Source: Methylomonas sp. AM2-LC
Lineage (GTDB): Bacteria > Pseudomonadota > Gammaproteobacteria > Methylococcales > Methylomonadaceae
Assembly: GCF_039904985.1 (NCBI RefSeq)
Contig: NZ_CP157005.1
Location: 4,483,501 to 4,547,500 of the forward strand
Length of the DNA: 64,000 bases
Direction: 5' to 3'
A program made the translations under genes and the position numbers. Shown here in pieces: positions 9,114-17,849 of this stretch (positions are counted from its first letter, which is position 1; each line of letters begins with the position of its first letter). Under the pieces are notes generated by a model. That model was not told the DNA's origin, did no database searches, and worked only from the letters and a program-made list of their open reading frames with translations.

Positions 9114-9114
9114 A

Positions 9115-9906
9115 ATGTCGAATTACCAGTCTGGCTTTACACTCATTGAACTAATCACAGTGATTGTGATTATCGGTGTACTCGGCTCGTTAACTACTAA
9201 AATACTTACCTTGCCCGTTAATAGTTACCTGAATCTGCAAAGCCGTAACACACTCATTGATAATGCTGAATCTGCATTGCAAATGATGCAAAGAGACATT
9301 CGCAGAGCTTTACCGAATAGCATCCGCATTATCAATAGCGGAACGGCTATAGAATTTTTACACACCAGCGATGGTGGTCGCTATCGTGCATATCTCACTA
9401 GTACGGGTACAGGTAATATTCTTGACTTTACGAGTGCCGACAGTAGTTTTGATGTGATTGGGAGCCTTAGTGCCGCCCCTACTGGCTCTGTAGTCGTTTA
9501 TAATCTAAATGAATTAACAGCCAATGCCTACGCAGGCACCAATATAGCCTCACTCAGTAACAACTCCACTAGCACAAGTATAGTTTTAACCAGCCCCACG
9601 CAATTTCCCATGCCATCCCCTCAGCAACGATTTTTTATTGTTGACACACCAATAACCTATGCTTGCAACTTGGTAGCCGGGCAATTGCTTCGTTATTCTG
9701 GTTATACCATTTCAGCCACTCAAAACGTCCCTCCCACTAATGCTGTCGGGCAAATTCAAGCCAACAGCATCAGTAATTGTTTATTCTCCTATGTGTCAGG
9801 CTCATCCAGCCGTTCAGGACTTGTTACTCTAAATATTGCTCTGGTTGATGGCTACGGCGCAACCAGTAACTTACTGCACCAAATACCTGTGGATAACGCT
9901 CCATGA
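9115..9906 (+). CDS. mshO: MSHA minor prepilin MshO
   Basis: A 263-residue pilin-like protein, larger than its neighbours as expected for MshO/PilW-like subunits. The ATG at 9115 gives the leader MSNYQSG and then FTLIELITVIVIIGVLG. A TTG at 9091 would lengthen the leader without reason. Downstream of the helix the segment ALQMMQRDIRRALPNS is the conserved helix end seen in this subfamily. A CNL and a NCLF cysteine may form the disulfide. Its stop overlaps the mshP start by 4 nt (ATGA). Confidence 0.85.
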   Translation: MSNYQSGFTLIELITVIVIIGVLGSLTTKILTLPVNSYLNLQSRNTLIDNAESALQMMQRDIRRALPNSIRIINSGTAIEFLHTSDGGRYRAYLTSTGTGNILDFTSADSSFDVIGSLSAAPTGSVVVYNLNELTANAYAGTNIASLSNNSTSTSIVLTSPTQFPMPSPQQRFFIVDTPITYACNLVAGQLLRYSGYTISATQNVPPTNAVGQIQANSISNCLFSYVSGSSSRSGLVTLNIALVDGYGATSNLLHQIPVDNAP

Positions 9907-10301
9907 ATCAACAGCGCGGCTTCACCCTTTTCATGGCTATTTTTTTTCTGGTTATCATTGGTTTACTCGGTATTTACATGGTACGACTGAGTGGCCTGCA
10001 AAAAGAAACGGTCAGTTATGCTTTGTTGGGCGCAAGGAGTTACCAAGCCGCACGGGCAGGTATTGAATGGTCGCTGGCCACTATCAGCAATGGTGGAAAC
10101 TGCACACAAATCACTGCGCAAAATCCCATGACCTTTACTGGTTTGAGTAATTTTCCGGTTACCTTAACGTGTACTAGCACGAGTTACTCCGAAGGAAACA
10201 AAACTGGCAACATCTATAAGGTTACATCGCTTAGCCAATATGATAGCTATAGTGCAGGTGATTATGTCGCACGCCAAATTAGCATTTCCATTTTGAACTA
10301 A
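9903..10301 (+). CDS. mshP: MSHA biogenesis protein MshP (PilX-like)
   Basis: A 132-residue protein with a short basic leader (MNQQRG) followed by FTLFMAIFFLVIIGLLGIY. Here Phe replaces the usual Glu at mature position 5, as is common for MshP/PilX-type minor subunits. The motif ARSYQAARAGIEWSL about 30 residues later is the PilX/MshP hallmark. The usual next gene, mshQ (a large surface protein), is absent; after a ~200-bp gap the unrelated trpS begins. It is translationally coupled to mshO. Confidence 0.82.
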   Translation: MNQQRGFTLFMAIFFLVIIGLLGIYMVRLSGLQKETVSYALLGARSYQAARAGIEWSLATISNGGNCTQITAQNPMTFTGLSNFPVTLTCTSTSYSEGNKTGNIYKVTSLSQYDSYSAGDYVARQISISILN

Positions 10302-10504
10302 ACCTTACACAGAGCATTAGCGTTCTTGCTTTCGCATACTTATAGTGTAGGCTTTATGCTAATATTGCATTATTACAATTAAAAACACACTTTACTGGGT
10401 AATGTTGACCGTTTTTAAAACAGCTATTTCCTTTACAACTCGTTGCTGCTGTAAAATATTCAAAATTTCATTACCTTCCATCTAGCGCTTACCCCGATAT
10501 AAGT

Positions 10505-11533
10505 ATGACTAATCATTCCATCGTTCTTACCGGCATAACCACAACCGGCACTCCTCATTTGGGAAATTATGCGGGTGCAATTCGCCCAGCTATCAAGGCC
10601 AGTAAGAACAAAAATGTCAGGCCATTTTATTTCCTGGCTGATTATCATGCCCTGATTAAATGCCATGAACCTGCAAGAGTAAAACAATCGAGTCTGGAAA
10701 TTGCTGCCACATGGCTAGCATTAGGTTTAGATACCTCAAATGCCATTTTTTATAGGCAATCCGATATACCGGAAATTATGGAACTGACTTGGATGTTGAC
10801 CTGCGTCACAGCAAAAGGACTGATGAATCGTGCGCATGCCTACAAAGCTGCCGTGGCAGAGAATGAGGAAGTAGAAGGTAGCGATACCGACAAAGGCGTC
10901 ACCATGGGTTTATTTAGCTACCCTATATTAATGGCTGCCGACATTCTACTCTTCAATGCTAATAAAGTACCTGTTGGCAAAGACCAAATTCAACATATCG
11001 AAATGGCAAGAGATATTGCCAGCCGTTTCAACCATATATATGGCGAACATTTCCAGTTACCCGAGGCAGTGTTAGATGAGAATGCTTCAACTATTCTGGG
11101 TTTAGATGGTCGAAAAATGAGTAAAAGTTATAACAACACTATTCCATTATTTGAGCCAGAGAAAAAACTGCGTAAGCTGATCAATAAAATAAAAACCAAT
11201 TCATTAGAGCCTGGCGAACCCAAAGAAACTGAAAACTGTACCCTATTTGGGCTGTATCAAGCTTTCGCCAATAATCATGAAATTGAAGCCATCCGCACAC
11301 GTTACGCCGAAGGCATCAGCTGGGGAGAAATGAAACAAGTGTTATTCGAGAAAATTAATGAAGAAGTTGCTCCCGCTCGTGAACGCTATGAAGCCTTATT
11401 AGAAGCACCTGAGCACATTGAACAGGAGTTACAAGAGGGCGCTGAAAAAGCTCGCACAATTAGCCTACCGTTTATCCAAACTTTACGGGCAGCAGTGGGC
11501 ATTTCAAAAATCACCCCTCAGCAGATTGCATAA
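10505..11533 (+). CDS. trpS: Tryptophan-tRNA ligase
   Basis: A 342-residue class I aminoacyl-tRNA synthetase that charges tRNA-Trp in the cytoplasm. The HIGH-type nucleotide-binding motif appears as TPHLGNY at residues 15-21, and the KMSKS loop is exact ([10 protein letters not shown], near residue 203). The length fits the bacterial TrpS family. It stands alone: about 200 bp of noncoding DNA lies upstream and a strong intrinsic terminator directly follows. I saw no Trp-rich leader peptide in front. Confidence 0.96.
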   Translation: MTNHSIVLTGITTTGTPHLGNYAGAIRPAIKASKNKNVRPFYFLADYHALIKCHEPARVKQSSLEIAATWLALGLDTSNAIFYRQSDIPEIMELTWMLTCVTAKGLMNRAHAYKAAVAENEEVEGSDTDKGVTMGLFSYPILMAADILLFNANKVPVGKDQIQHIEMARDIASRFNHIYGEHFQLPEAVLDENASTILGLDGRKMSKSYNNTIPLFEPEKKLRKLINKIKTNSLEPGEPKETENCTLFGLYQAFANNHEIEAIRTRYAEGISWGEMKQVLFEKINEEVAPARERYEALLEAPEHIEQELQEGAEKARTISLPFIQTLRAAVGISKITPQQIA

Positions 11534-11544
11534 ACAACCAAATT

Positions 11545-11576
11545 AAAAAAGGGGCGTAAGTTGCCCCTGGTTTTTT
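11545..11576 (+). terminator. Rho-independent terminator after trpS
   Basis: A stem GGGGC (11551-11555)/GCCCC (11563-11567) with a 7-nt loop, preceded by an A-run and followed by a run of six T (11571-11576). It lies 12 nt after the trpS stop. The flanking A and T tracts can extend the stem and might let it work in both directions. Confidence 0.9.
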
Positions 11577-11713
11577 GACGTTTTCAATGCAAGATGAACT
11601 TGGAAGAAATTAGGCCGAATTAAAAGTCATAGTATAAAAATCATCAACAACTTCTTATTAGTACCCTCATTTCATACTATAATAGCTGGCTAATTTTAGC
11701 TCTGTACCCACTT

Positions 11714-11953
11714 ATGTCCAGAAAGAAAAGTCCATCATTGTTTGAAGATGCCATGCAAGAACTTGAGAAACTCGTTGAGCAAATGGAACGGGGGGATATT
11801 TCACTGGAGGAATCTCTAAAGGCCTTCGAACGGGGTATTAACTTGACTCGTACCTGCCAACAGGCATTGCAGGAAGCAGAACAGAAAGTACAAATTTTGT
11901 TAGAAAAAAATGGCCAACAAACTCTGGAGCCCTTTAACGATGAACAACCTTAA
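11714..11953 (+). CDS. xseB: Exodeoxyribonuclease VII small subunit
   Basis: A 79-residue protein of the XseB family, the regulatory small subunit that binds XseA to form the single-strand-specific exonuclease VII. The two-helix signature is clear: FEDAMQELEKLVEQMERGDI, then SLEESLKAFERGINL. XseA is not in this window. The gene overlaps ispA by 14 nt, the xseB-ispA pairing common in gammaproteobacteria (often followed by dxs, which here lies about 11 kb away). A TATAAT-like box about 35 nt upstream of the ATG is the likely promoter -10. Confidence 0.95.
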   Translation: MSRKKSPSLFEDAMQELEKLVEQMERGDISLEESLKAFERGINLTRTCQQALQEAEQKVQILLEKNGQQTLEPFNDEQP

Positions 11954-12833
11954 ATCTTATCTTATTAGCTGTCAGCAACGTGTCGAAAAAGCACTCGATG
12001 CGCGACTACCCGCTGATCATATTTTACCGCAAAAACTTCATCAGGCCATGCGCTACAGTGTCTTAAACGGCGGTAAACGTACTCGCCCTTTACTCACTTA
12101 CGCAACAGGCCAAGCTTTGGGTATCCATGAGGATAGTTTAGACGCACTCGCTTGTGCGGTGGAATTTATTCATGTGTATTCACTGATTCATGACGATTTG
12201 CCAGCCATGGATAATGACGATTTGCGCCGTGGCAAACCCACTTGCCATAAAGCCTTTGACGAAGCCACAGCCATTCTGGCTGGCGATGCATTACAGGCAC
12301 TGGCTTTTGAAATACTTAGTTACGATCCCACTATAAAAGCTAATGATACTGCTCGCTTAAAAATGATTGCTACCTTGAGTAAAGCCAGTGGTACGCAAGG
12401 CATGGTCGGCGGCCAAGCTATTGATCTGGCGGCTGTCGGTACTAAGCTAAACCTGCCCGAACTTGAAAACATGCACATCCATAAAACGGGCGCATTAATA
12501 CGCGCCAGTGTCAATCTGGCTGCCATAGCAAAAGCTGACCTCGACCCTGCCATTAGCACTCATCTTGATCATTATGCCAAGTGTATCGGCCTGTCTTTCC
12601 AAGTGAAGGATGACATTCTAGATGTGGAGAGCGACACTGCTACCCTGGGCAAAACCCAAGGCAAAGATATGCATAATGACAAACCGACCTACCCTGCTTT
12701 ATTAGGTATGGCTGGTGCTAAACAAAAAGCATTAGAATTACATGAACAAGCCATCTTGTGTTTAAAAAGTTTTGGAAGTGAAGCCGATTTATTACGCGAT
12801 TTATCCCTGTACATAATCGAACGCAGCAATTAA
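11940..12833 (+). CDS. ispA: Farnesyl diphosphate synthase (geranyltranstransferase)
   Basis: A 297-residue trans-prenyltransferase that condenses isopentenyl diphosphate with dimethylallyl and geranyl diphosphate. The first Asp-rich motif is HDDLPAMDNDDLRRG (about residues 84-98) and the second is VKDDILDVE (about 223). GGKRTRP near residue 46 binds diphosphate. The ATG at 11940 inside the xseB end is chosen because MNNLKSYL precedes the family's normal N-terminus. Its product is the substrate of the squalene synthase encoded 5 kb downstream, so it feeds the hopanoid pathway. Confidence 0.95.
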   Translation: MNNLKSYLISCQQRVEKALDARLPADHILPQKLHQAMRYSVLNGGKRTRPLLTYATGQALGIHEDSLDALACAVEFIHVYSLIHDDLPAMDNDDLRRGKPTCHKAFDEATAILAGDALQALAFEILSYDPTIKANDTARLKMIATLSKASGTQGMVGGQAIDLAAVGTKLNLPELENMHIHKTGALIRASVNLAAIAKADLDPAISTHLDHYAKCIGLSFQVKDDILDVESDTATLGKTQGKDMHNDKPTYPALLGMAGAKQKALELHEQAILCLKSFGSEADLLRDLSLYIIERSN

Positions 12834-12871
12834 ACATCGCAATAGTATTTCACACTATAGAGCTAAGTACC

Positions 12872-13387
12872 ATGGACAGATTAAGAGAAAAAATCAGGGA
12901 TATTCCTGACTTCCCAAAACCAGGCATAATCTTTAAAGATATTACACCTATCGTAAAAGACCCTGCTGCCTGTCGTCTAGCTATTCATCAGTTAATTCAC
13001 CCATTCCTAGGTCGCGATATTACTGCTGTTGCAGGCATGGAAGCACGTGGATTTATTTTTGGCGCATTAGTTGCCTGGGAGCTGGGAATTCCGTTTATTC
13101 CACTAAGAAAACCTGGCAAATTACCTTATGATGTGCAAAGTGTATCTTACGACTTAGAATACGGATCTGCATCACTAGAGATACACATTGACGCAGTTGA
13201 TAGCGGGGATAAAGTATTATTAATTGATGATTTACTGGCCACTGGCGGCACAGCCAAAGCCAGTTGTGAGTTAATTGAAAAGCTAGGCGCCACTGTTGTA
13301 GCCTGTGCTTTTGTTGTTGAACTAGATTTTTTATTGGGTCGAGACAAACTAAAAAATTACGAAGTTCATTCTCTGCTACATTATTGA
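12872..13387 (+). CDS. apt: Adenine phosphoribosyltransferase
   Basis: A 171-residue purine-salvage enzyme that converts adenine and PRPP to AMP. The PRPP-binding loop VLLIDDLLATGGTAKAS lies at about residues 115-131, and the substrate-side segment AGMEARGFIFG (about 55-65) is exact for Apt. Length is normal. It begins 38 bp after ispA and may be co-transcribed. A near-perfect 17-bp-armed hairpin starts 11 nt after its stop. Confidence 0.95.
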   Translation: MDRLREKIRDIPDFPKPGIIFKDITPIVKDPAACRLAIHQLIHPFLGRDITAVAGMEARGFIFGALVAWELGIPFIPLRKPGKLPYDVQSVSYDLEYGSASLEIHIDAVDSGDKVLLIDDLLATGGTAKASCELIEKLGATVVACAFVVELDFLLGRDKLKNYEVHSLLHY

Positions 13388-13397
13388 TTTTAAAGTA

Positions 13398-13434
13398 TTT
13401 GATGGAAACCCCATGAGATGGGTATTCCATCAAA
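13398..13434. terminator. Strong hairpin between apt and mlaA
   Basis: Arms 13398-13414 and 13418-13434 are complementary over 15 of 17 positions around a GAG loop (TTTGATGGAA...TTCCATCAAA outside, CCCAT/ATGGG inside). It lies between the convergent genes apt and mlaA, which suggests a bidirectional stop or an mRNA 3'-end stabiliser. No T-run follows on either strand, so a classical intrinsic terminator is not certain. Confidence 0.6.
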
Positions 13435-13535
13435 TGACACTGTGGAGACATTCCTAAATCTTAATAGAAACTCTCCTGCGAAAAACTCAAGTTTGTTGCT
13501 TTTTTAAATACGGTTGGGTACTACAAACACCTAGT

Positions 13536-14525
13536 TTATCGTCTTTTAAAACGACGCTTTTTCTTTAACTTATCTACTTTAGCAGATGTTTCTTCCAAAG
13601 ATGTATTTGCTTTATCCAACGCAGTTACAGCATTTTCCAAACTCTGATTAACCGCATCGATTTGCCCACCAGGCAATTTATTACCTGCTAGACCAGCTGT
13701 AGTGGAAACTGTATTTTTGTTTTTACTCTCAGCGGCGTCCACATCACTCAATAAATCATCTTCTAAAGGTAAAATATCCACATTTGTTTTACTTTGCCCA
13801 TCGGTAATCAAATGCTTTTGATTTTGCAAATAGGCTTCACGCGTAAAAACATAAGGATCAATTGCCGCTTCATCAATGAATTTTAATGCGCCATCTGCAT
13901 TAGCGCGCGTATTTAACATAGACACCAATTGCACGGGCATACCAATATAGGTTGTTGGATTTGCAGCCACGTCAAAAACGCCCGCTGGCAGCCCCCTTAC
14001 CGTTGTTGGACCAAGTACCGGCAATACCAGGTAAGCACCTTGCGGAACACCCCATACGGCTAATGTTTGTCCGAAATCTTCTTCATGTTTTGACAAGCCT
14101 AAATCGGTTGCAACATCTATAAAACCAAAAAAACCTAACGTGGAATTGGTAACAAAACGTCCGACATCTTCAGCGCCTTGCTGAAATTTTCCTTGCATGT
14201 TGTCATTTAATACAACATTAATATCTTTAAGATTGCTAAAAAAATTACTGACACCCGTTTTTAGAAACGTTGGCGTAGCCCAAACATACACATCAGAAAT
14301 AGGTTTAGCTACATAGTCATCAAGATGATCATTGAAACTAAACATGTTACGGTTAAATCCTTCATAAGGATCAACTTCCGATTTTTGCATGGATTTAGTT
14401 TCGGGTAACGCACTCTCTTCTCCAACAGCCTGACGCGGCTCAGTATTTGCGCATCCAGTGAACAAGAATGTAGTAACCAATAAAGCAGTCATTTTAGCTG
14501 CAAAAAAATGTTTGCCAGTCAGCAT
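13536..14525 (-). CDS. mlaA: MlaA-family outer-membrane lipoprotein (VacJ)
   Basis: A 329-residue lipoprotein with a signal peptide ending FLFTGC (lipid-modified Cys25). The MlaA core runs from DPYEGFNRNMFSFNDHLDDY (about 52-71) to about residue 235, with the conserved GVPQGAYLVLPVLGPTTVRG. MlaA forms a ring in the outer membrane that removes phospholipid from the outer leaflet and passes it to MlaC. The last ~95 residues are a low-complexity, Lys-rich tail (KKKRRFKRR at the end), longer than usual. The partner mlaC/hpnM gene lies immediately upstream (17 bp), and hpnH before it, so here the lipid-trafficking pair is part of a hopanoid operon. Confidence 0.92.
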   Translation of the reverse strand: MLTGKHFFAAKMTALLVTTFLFTGCANTEPRQAVGEESALPETKSMQKSEVDPYEGFNRNMFSFNDHLDDYVAKPISDVYVWATPTFLKTGVSNFFSNLKDINVVLNDNMQGKFQQGAEDVGRFVTNSTLGFFGFIDVATDLGLSKHEEDFGQTLAVWGVPQGAYLVLPVLGPTTVRGLPAGVFDVAANPTTYIGMPVQLVSMLNTRANADGALKFIDEAAIDPYVFTREAYLQNQKHLITDGQSKTNVDILPLEDDLLSDVDAAESKNKNTVSTTAGLAGNKLPGGQIDAVNQSLENAVTALDKANTSLEETSAKVDKLKKKRRFKRR

Positions 14526-14542
14526 TAACTCAATCCAGAAAT

Positions 14543-15148
14543 TTATTGTGCAGCATAATTATTAATTTTTTCCGTGATTTTAGCAATTAGCACATCAAAA
14601 CCATCCTTACTTAACACACTGGTATATTCAGAACGTTTCAATGCCAAATCACTTACACCATCGGCAATGATGTTGATGATACGCCATCCATCATCTTTTT
14701 TCTTCATCATATAATCAAATTTAACATCTTTTTCATTCGGTATATGCAAATTGGTGTGAATTACTACGCCACCACGACCCGTTTCTTCTTCAGAAACGAA
14801 TGTAAACGATTCACCTGTATATTCTTTAAAATTATGCGCATAGGCGGAAATACTGAGTTGACTAAATACCTTTTCCAGCGTTATTTGCTGCTCTGCAGAT
14901 AATTCTTCCCATTGTTTACCCACTACAATACGTGCAATTTTGGGCAAGTCGTGACTTTTTCTGACGGCAACATCCAATTTGTCATAACGCCCTTTAAAAC
15001 CTAACTCCTTACCTTGCTTCATTACAGACAGAAGCTCATTTTGAAAATCATCAACCACCTGACGAGCAGAAAGTTCGTCTGCAAATGAACTTGATGTAAC
15101 GGTTACACAGAAGAGTAACACCAAACTAGTCAATACTTTTTTAAACAT
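14543..15148 (-). CDS. hpnM: MlaC/HpnM-family periplasmic lipid-binding protein
   Basis: A 201-residue secreted protein with a signal peptide (residues 1-23, cleavage after SSFA) and a Ttg2D/MlaC domain to the C-terminus. Conserved features are FKGRYDKLDVAVRKSHDL and the final KDGFDVLIAKITEKI. MlaC shuttles phospholipid through the periplasm; members inside hopanoid operons are called HpnM and are thought to move hopanoids to the outer membrane. Placement directly after hpnH and before mlaA supports the hopanoid role. The Mla ABC components (MlaFED) are not in the window. Confidence 0.87.
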   Translation of the reverse strand: MFKKVLTSLVLLFCVTVTSSSFADELSARQVVDDFQNELLSVMKQGKELGFKGRYDKLDVAVRKSHDLPKIARIVVGKQWEELSAEQQITLEKVFSQLSISAYAHNFKEYTGESFTFVSEEETGRGGVVIHTNLHIPNEKDVKFDYMMKKKDDGWRIINIIADGVSDLALKRSEYTSVLSKDGFDVLIAKITEKINNYAAQ

Positions 15149-15192
15149 TTTTTAAAACCTCATTGAATGAGTATCCATCTTAACCCGAACTT

Positions 15193-16296
15193 TCAAGGTT
15201 CTATTTTGACAGGAATATCGCTAATGGTGGTTCTTTTAGGTACGCTTGAAATCTGCGGTTTTTTTTCTGCGACCATCTCACCCGAAGTTTTAGGACCACG
15301 CAAGCTTGATAATAAAGCTTTTATAGGATGAGCCAAAGTATCTTCAACAGCTGTAGCCTCATAGCCACAATGCGCCATACAATTTGCACATTTAGGATTT
15401 TTAACCGTGCCGTATTTATCCCAGGGAGTTTCATCTAATAATGCTTGAAAGGAACTTGCACTACCCTCATCAGCCAACAAATAACAAGGTTTTTGCCATC
15501 CAAATACATTTCGAGTTGGATTGCCCCAAGGCGTGCAATCATAGCTTTGATTACCGGCTAGATAATCTAAATAAAGCGAAGAATGATTCAGCTTCCATTT
15601 GCGATTTTTACCTAATTTAAAAATGCCGCGAAACAGATTTTTAACATCGATGCCTTTTATAAATACATCCTGTCTAGGTGCATGCTCATAACTAAAACCT
15701 GGAGCAATTGTTACACCCTCAACACCTAATTCGGTGACATAATCTAGAAAATCAGCCACTTCTTCTGGTGTTTCACCTTGAAAAAGTGTGCAATTTACCG
15801 TAACTCGAAAACCCTTGTCCAAGGCGAGCTTAATAGCTTCTACTGCAATATCAAACACCCCTTCTTGACACACCGAAGTATCATGTCTGTGTTGATTACC
15901 ATCCAAATGTACGGAAAAAGTTAAATAAGGCGATGGCTTATAGTCATTAATTCTCTTTCTGAGTAACAAGGCATTAGTACAGAGATACACAAATTTCTTT
16001 CTGGCAACAATACCTTCAACAATTTGCGGCATCTCTTTGTGAATGAGCGGCTCTCCACCGGGAATGGATACCATGGGAGCACCACACTCATCAACCGCAT
16101 CAAGACATTCCTGAACAGTTAAACGTTTATCAAGAACATCATCAGGGTAATCAATTTTTCCACAGCCCGCACATGCCAAATTACATTTAAATAGCGGCTC
16201 AAGCATCAGTACCAGTGGATACTTTTTTACACCTTTAAGCTTTTGCTTGATTAAATAACTACCTACTGCAATTTGTTGACGTAAAGGAACACTCAC
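15193..16296 (-). CDS. hpnH: Hopanoid radical SAM protein HpnH (adenosylhopane synthesis)
   Basis: A 367-residue radical SAM enzyme that joins the 5'-deoxyadenosyl moiety to diploptene, the first step in making C35 hopanoids. The cluster-binding motif is CNLACAGC, about 34 residues in, and PGGEPLIH follows. A C-terminal cysteine group (CANCMAHC, about 315-322) resembles a SPASM/extra-cluster region. I choose the GTG at 16296 because the known HpnH N-terminus is SVPLRQQ and GGAG lies 9 nt upstream. A start further upstream adds 21 atypical residues. The gene is followed by hpnM and mlaA and is divergent from the squalene-hopene genes. Confidence 0.94.
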   Translation of the reverse strand: MSVPLRQQIAVGSYLIKQKLKGVKKYPLVLMLEPLFKCNLACAGCGKIDYPDDVLDKRLTVQECLDAVDECGAPMVSIPGGEPLIHKEMPQIVEGIVARKKFVYLCTNALLLRKRINDYKPSPYLTFSVHLDGNQHRHDTSVCQEGVFDIAVEAIKLALDKGFRVTVNCTLFQGETPEEVADFLDYVTELGVEGVTIAPGFSYEHAPRQDVFIKGIDVKNLFRGIFKLGKNRKWKLNHSSLYLDYLAGNQSYDCTPWGNPTRNVFGWQKPCYLLADEGSASSFQALLDETPWDKYGTVKNPKCANCMAHCGYEATAVEDTLAHPIKALLSSLRGPKTSGEMVAEKKPQISSVPKRTTISDIPVKIEP

Positions 16297-16748
16297 AGAC
16301 TCATTCTCCAATAACCATACTTTAAAATTGATGGGCATGTTGCCAAAAAACAACATCACATGCTCACAAAAACCGAATTTTTAATTGCACAGCCCGTCTA
16401 AACACTCAGTATTTTGGTGATTAGGAGGGCGTTAACAATTTCATATGTGGTAAGAATACTACTTTTTTTTATAACACTCCAGCATTTAACAGAAAAAAAC
16501 AACATTAGCCATCGTTTATTTTATAAAAACCGACAATTATCTAGATAATGCACACATCTAAACCACCTCACAAAACAAAAAATAACTCAATGTTTTAAAT
16601 AGACTTTATAAAAATAAATTCAATTCAATCCAGCGAATCATTTAACGATTTCTATTGTTTTTTGCAATTGAGCAACACCCCTTTGCAAAATACCAACAAA
16701 CAGTCTATTATTACCGCAATCTTGTAACAGTGTTTTTACCTTAGCCCT
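16297..16748. promoter_or_regulatory. Divergent control region between hpnH and squalene synthase
   Basis: A 452-bp AT-rich noncoding region from which the hpnH operon (left) and the sqs-shc operon (right) diverge. It must hold both promoters, although I cannot pick convincing -35/-10 pairs. A perfect 14-bp palindrome, ATTATCTAGATAAT (16536-16549), sits near its middle and could bind a dimeric regulator. Confidence 0.5.
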
Positions 16749-17840
16749 ATGATTGGACAGTCGCCTTTAATCGAAAACCCAGAATCTCTCGCACAACTTG
16801 CTGACGACGAGTTTCAGGCAGTGCTGCTTGAAGGTGTGTCGCGCACTTTTGCATTAACCATACCGCAATTACCTGCTGCTTTATATACAGCGGTTGCGAA
16901 TGCATACTTACTTTGCAGAATTGTCGACACCATAGAAGATGAAGTATCTTTGTCACCCGAGCAGAAAAAATACTTTTGCAGAAATTTTATCGACATCGTC
17001 AGAACAGGTGAGCGTACGCAACTATTTGCTTCAGAATTGGCTCCTTTGCTTTCCGACCAGACCATACCGGCCGAACACACCCTGATTCATTTAATACCCA
17101 GAGTCATCGCAATCACCCACTCGCTGGATCAAGTTCAAATTGATGCCTTAGTCGCTTGTGTTGAAACCATGGCTAATGGTATGCCTGTCTATCAAGCGAT
17201 GGATTTACACGCTGGATTAGAAACATTACAGGACATGGATGATTATTGCTACTACGTTGCTGGCTGCGTGGGTGAAATGCTGGCAAAACTATTCTGCCAT
17301 TATTCCGAAGAAATAAACCAACACCGTGAAGAACTATTGAAACTTTCTGTTTCATTTGGTCAAGGTTTACAAATGACCAATATTCTTAAAGACATTTGGG
17401 ATGATGCTAAACGTGGAGTTTGCTGGCTACCGCAAGATATTTTCACTGAAACGGGTTTTAATCTATCCGAACTTAGCCCATCCACACAAAATAAAAATTT
17501 TCAGCAGGGTCTAAAGCACCTAATTGGTATTGCGCACGAACACCTGCAAAACGCACTGACATACACCCAATTATTGCCGAGCCATGAAACGGGTATTCGA
17601 AATTTTTGCCTGTGGGCGTTAGGCATGGCCATTCTGACTTTGAAAAAAATTAATGACAATCTCGATTTTAACGAATCGCGCCAGGTCAAAATCAGCCGGA
17701 ATAGTGTTAAAGCCACCATCATTATTAGCAAGCTCAGTGCGCGCAGCAATTTATTACTGTCACTATTCTTTAAACTGGCCAGCCGCAATCTTAAAACCCC
17801 GGGCTGGCAGTATTTACCCCTATTACATACTGGACAATAA
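16749..17840 (+). CDS. sqs: Squalene synthase (farnesyl-diphosphate farnesyltransferase)
   Basis: A 363-residue squalene/phytoene synthase-family enzyme. The SRTFALTIPQLP start, the first Asp motif CRIVDTIEDE (about 56-65), the DMDDYCYYVAGCVGE block (about 161-175) and MTNILKDIWDD (about 209-219) match the single-step, eukaryote-like squalene synthases of methanotrophs rather than HpnC/HpnD. It would join two farnesyl diphosphates and reduce presqualene diphosphate with NADPH. It is directly followed by squalene-hopene cyclase, and no hpnC, hpnD or hpnE is present. A phytoene synthase is less likely on context. Confidence 0.87.
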   Translation: MIGQSPLIENPESLAQLADDEFQAVLLEGVSRTFALTIPQLPAALYTAVANAYLLCRIVDTIEDEVSLSPEQKKYFCRNFIDIVRTGERTQLFASELAPLLSDQTIPAEHTLIHLIPRVIAITHSLDQVQIDALVACVETMANGMPVYQAMDLHAGLETLQDMDDYCYYVAGCVGEMLAKLFCHYSEEINQHREELLKLSVSFGQGLQMTNILKDIWDDAKRGVCWLPQDIFTETGFNLSELSPSTQNKNFQQGLKHLIGIAHEHLQNALTYTQLLPSHETGIRNFCLWALGMAILTLKKINDNLDFNESRQVKISRNSVKATIIISKLSARSNLLLSLFFKLASRNLKTPGWQYLPLLHTGQ

Positions 17841-17849
17841 GGAATCTCC

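Noticed and set aside
10302..10504. Tryptophan-responsive leader or T-box in front of trpS
   Set aside because: No Trp-codon run, T-box sequence or terminator/antiterminator pair could be seen; only weak partial repeats.
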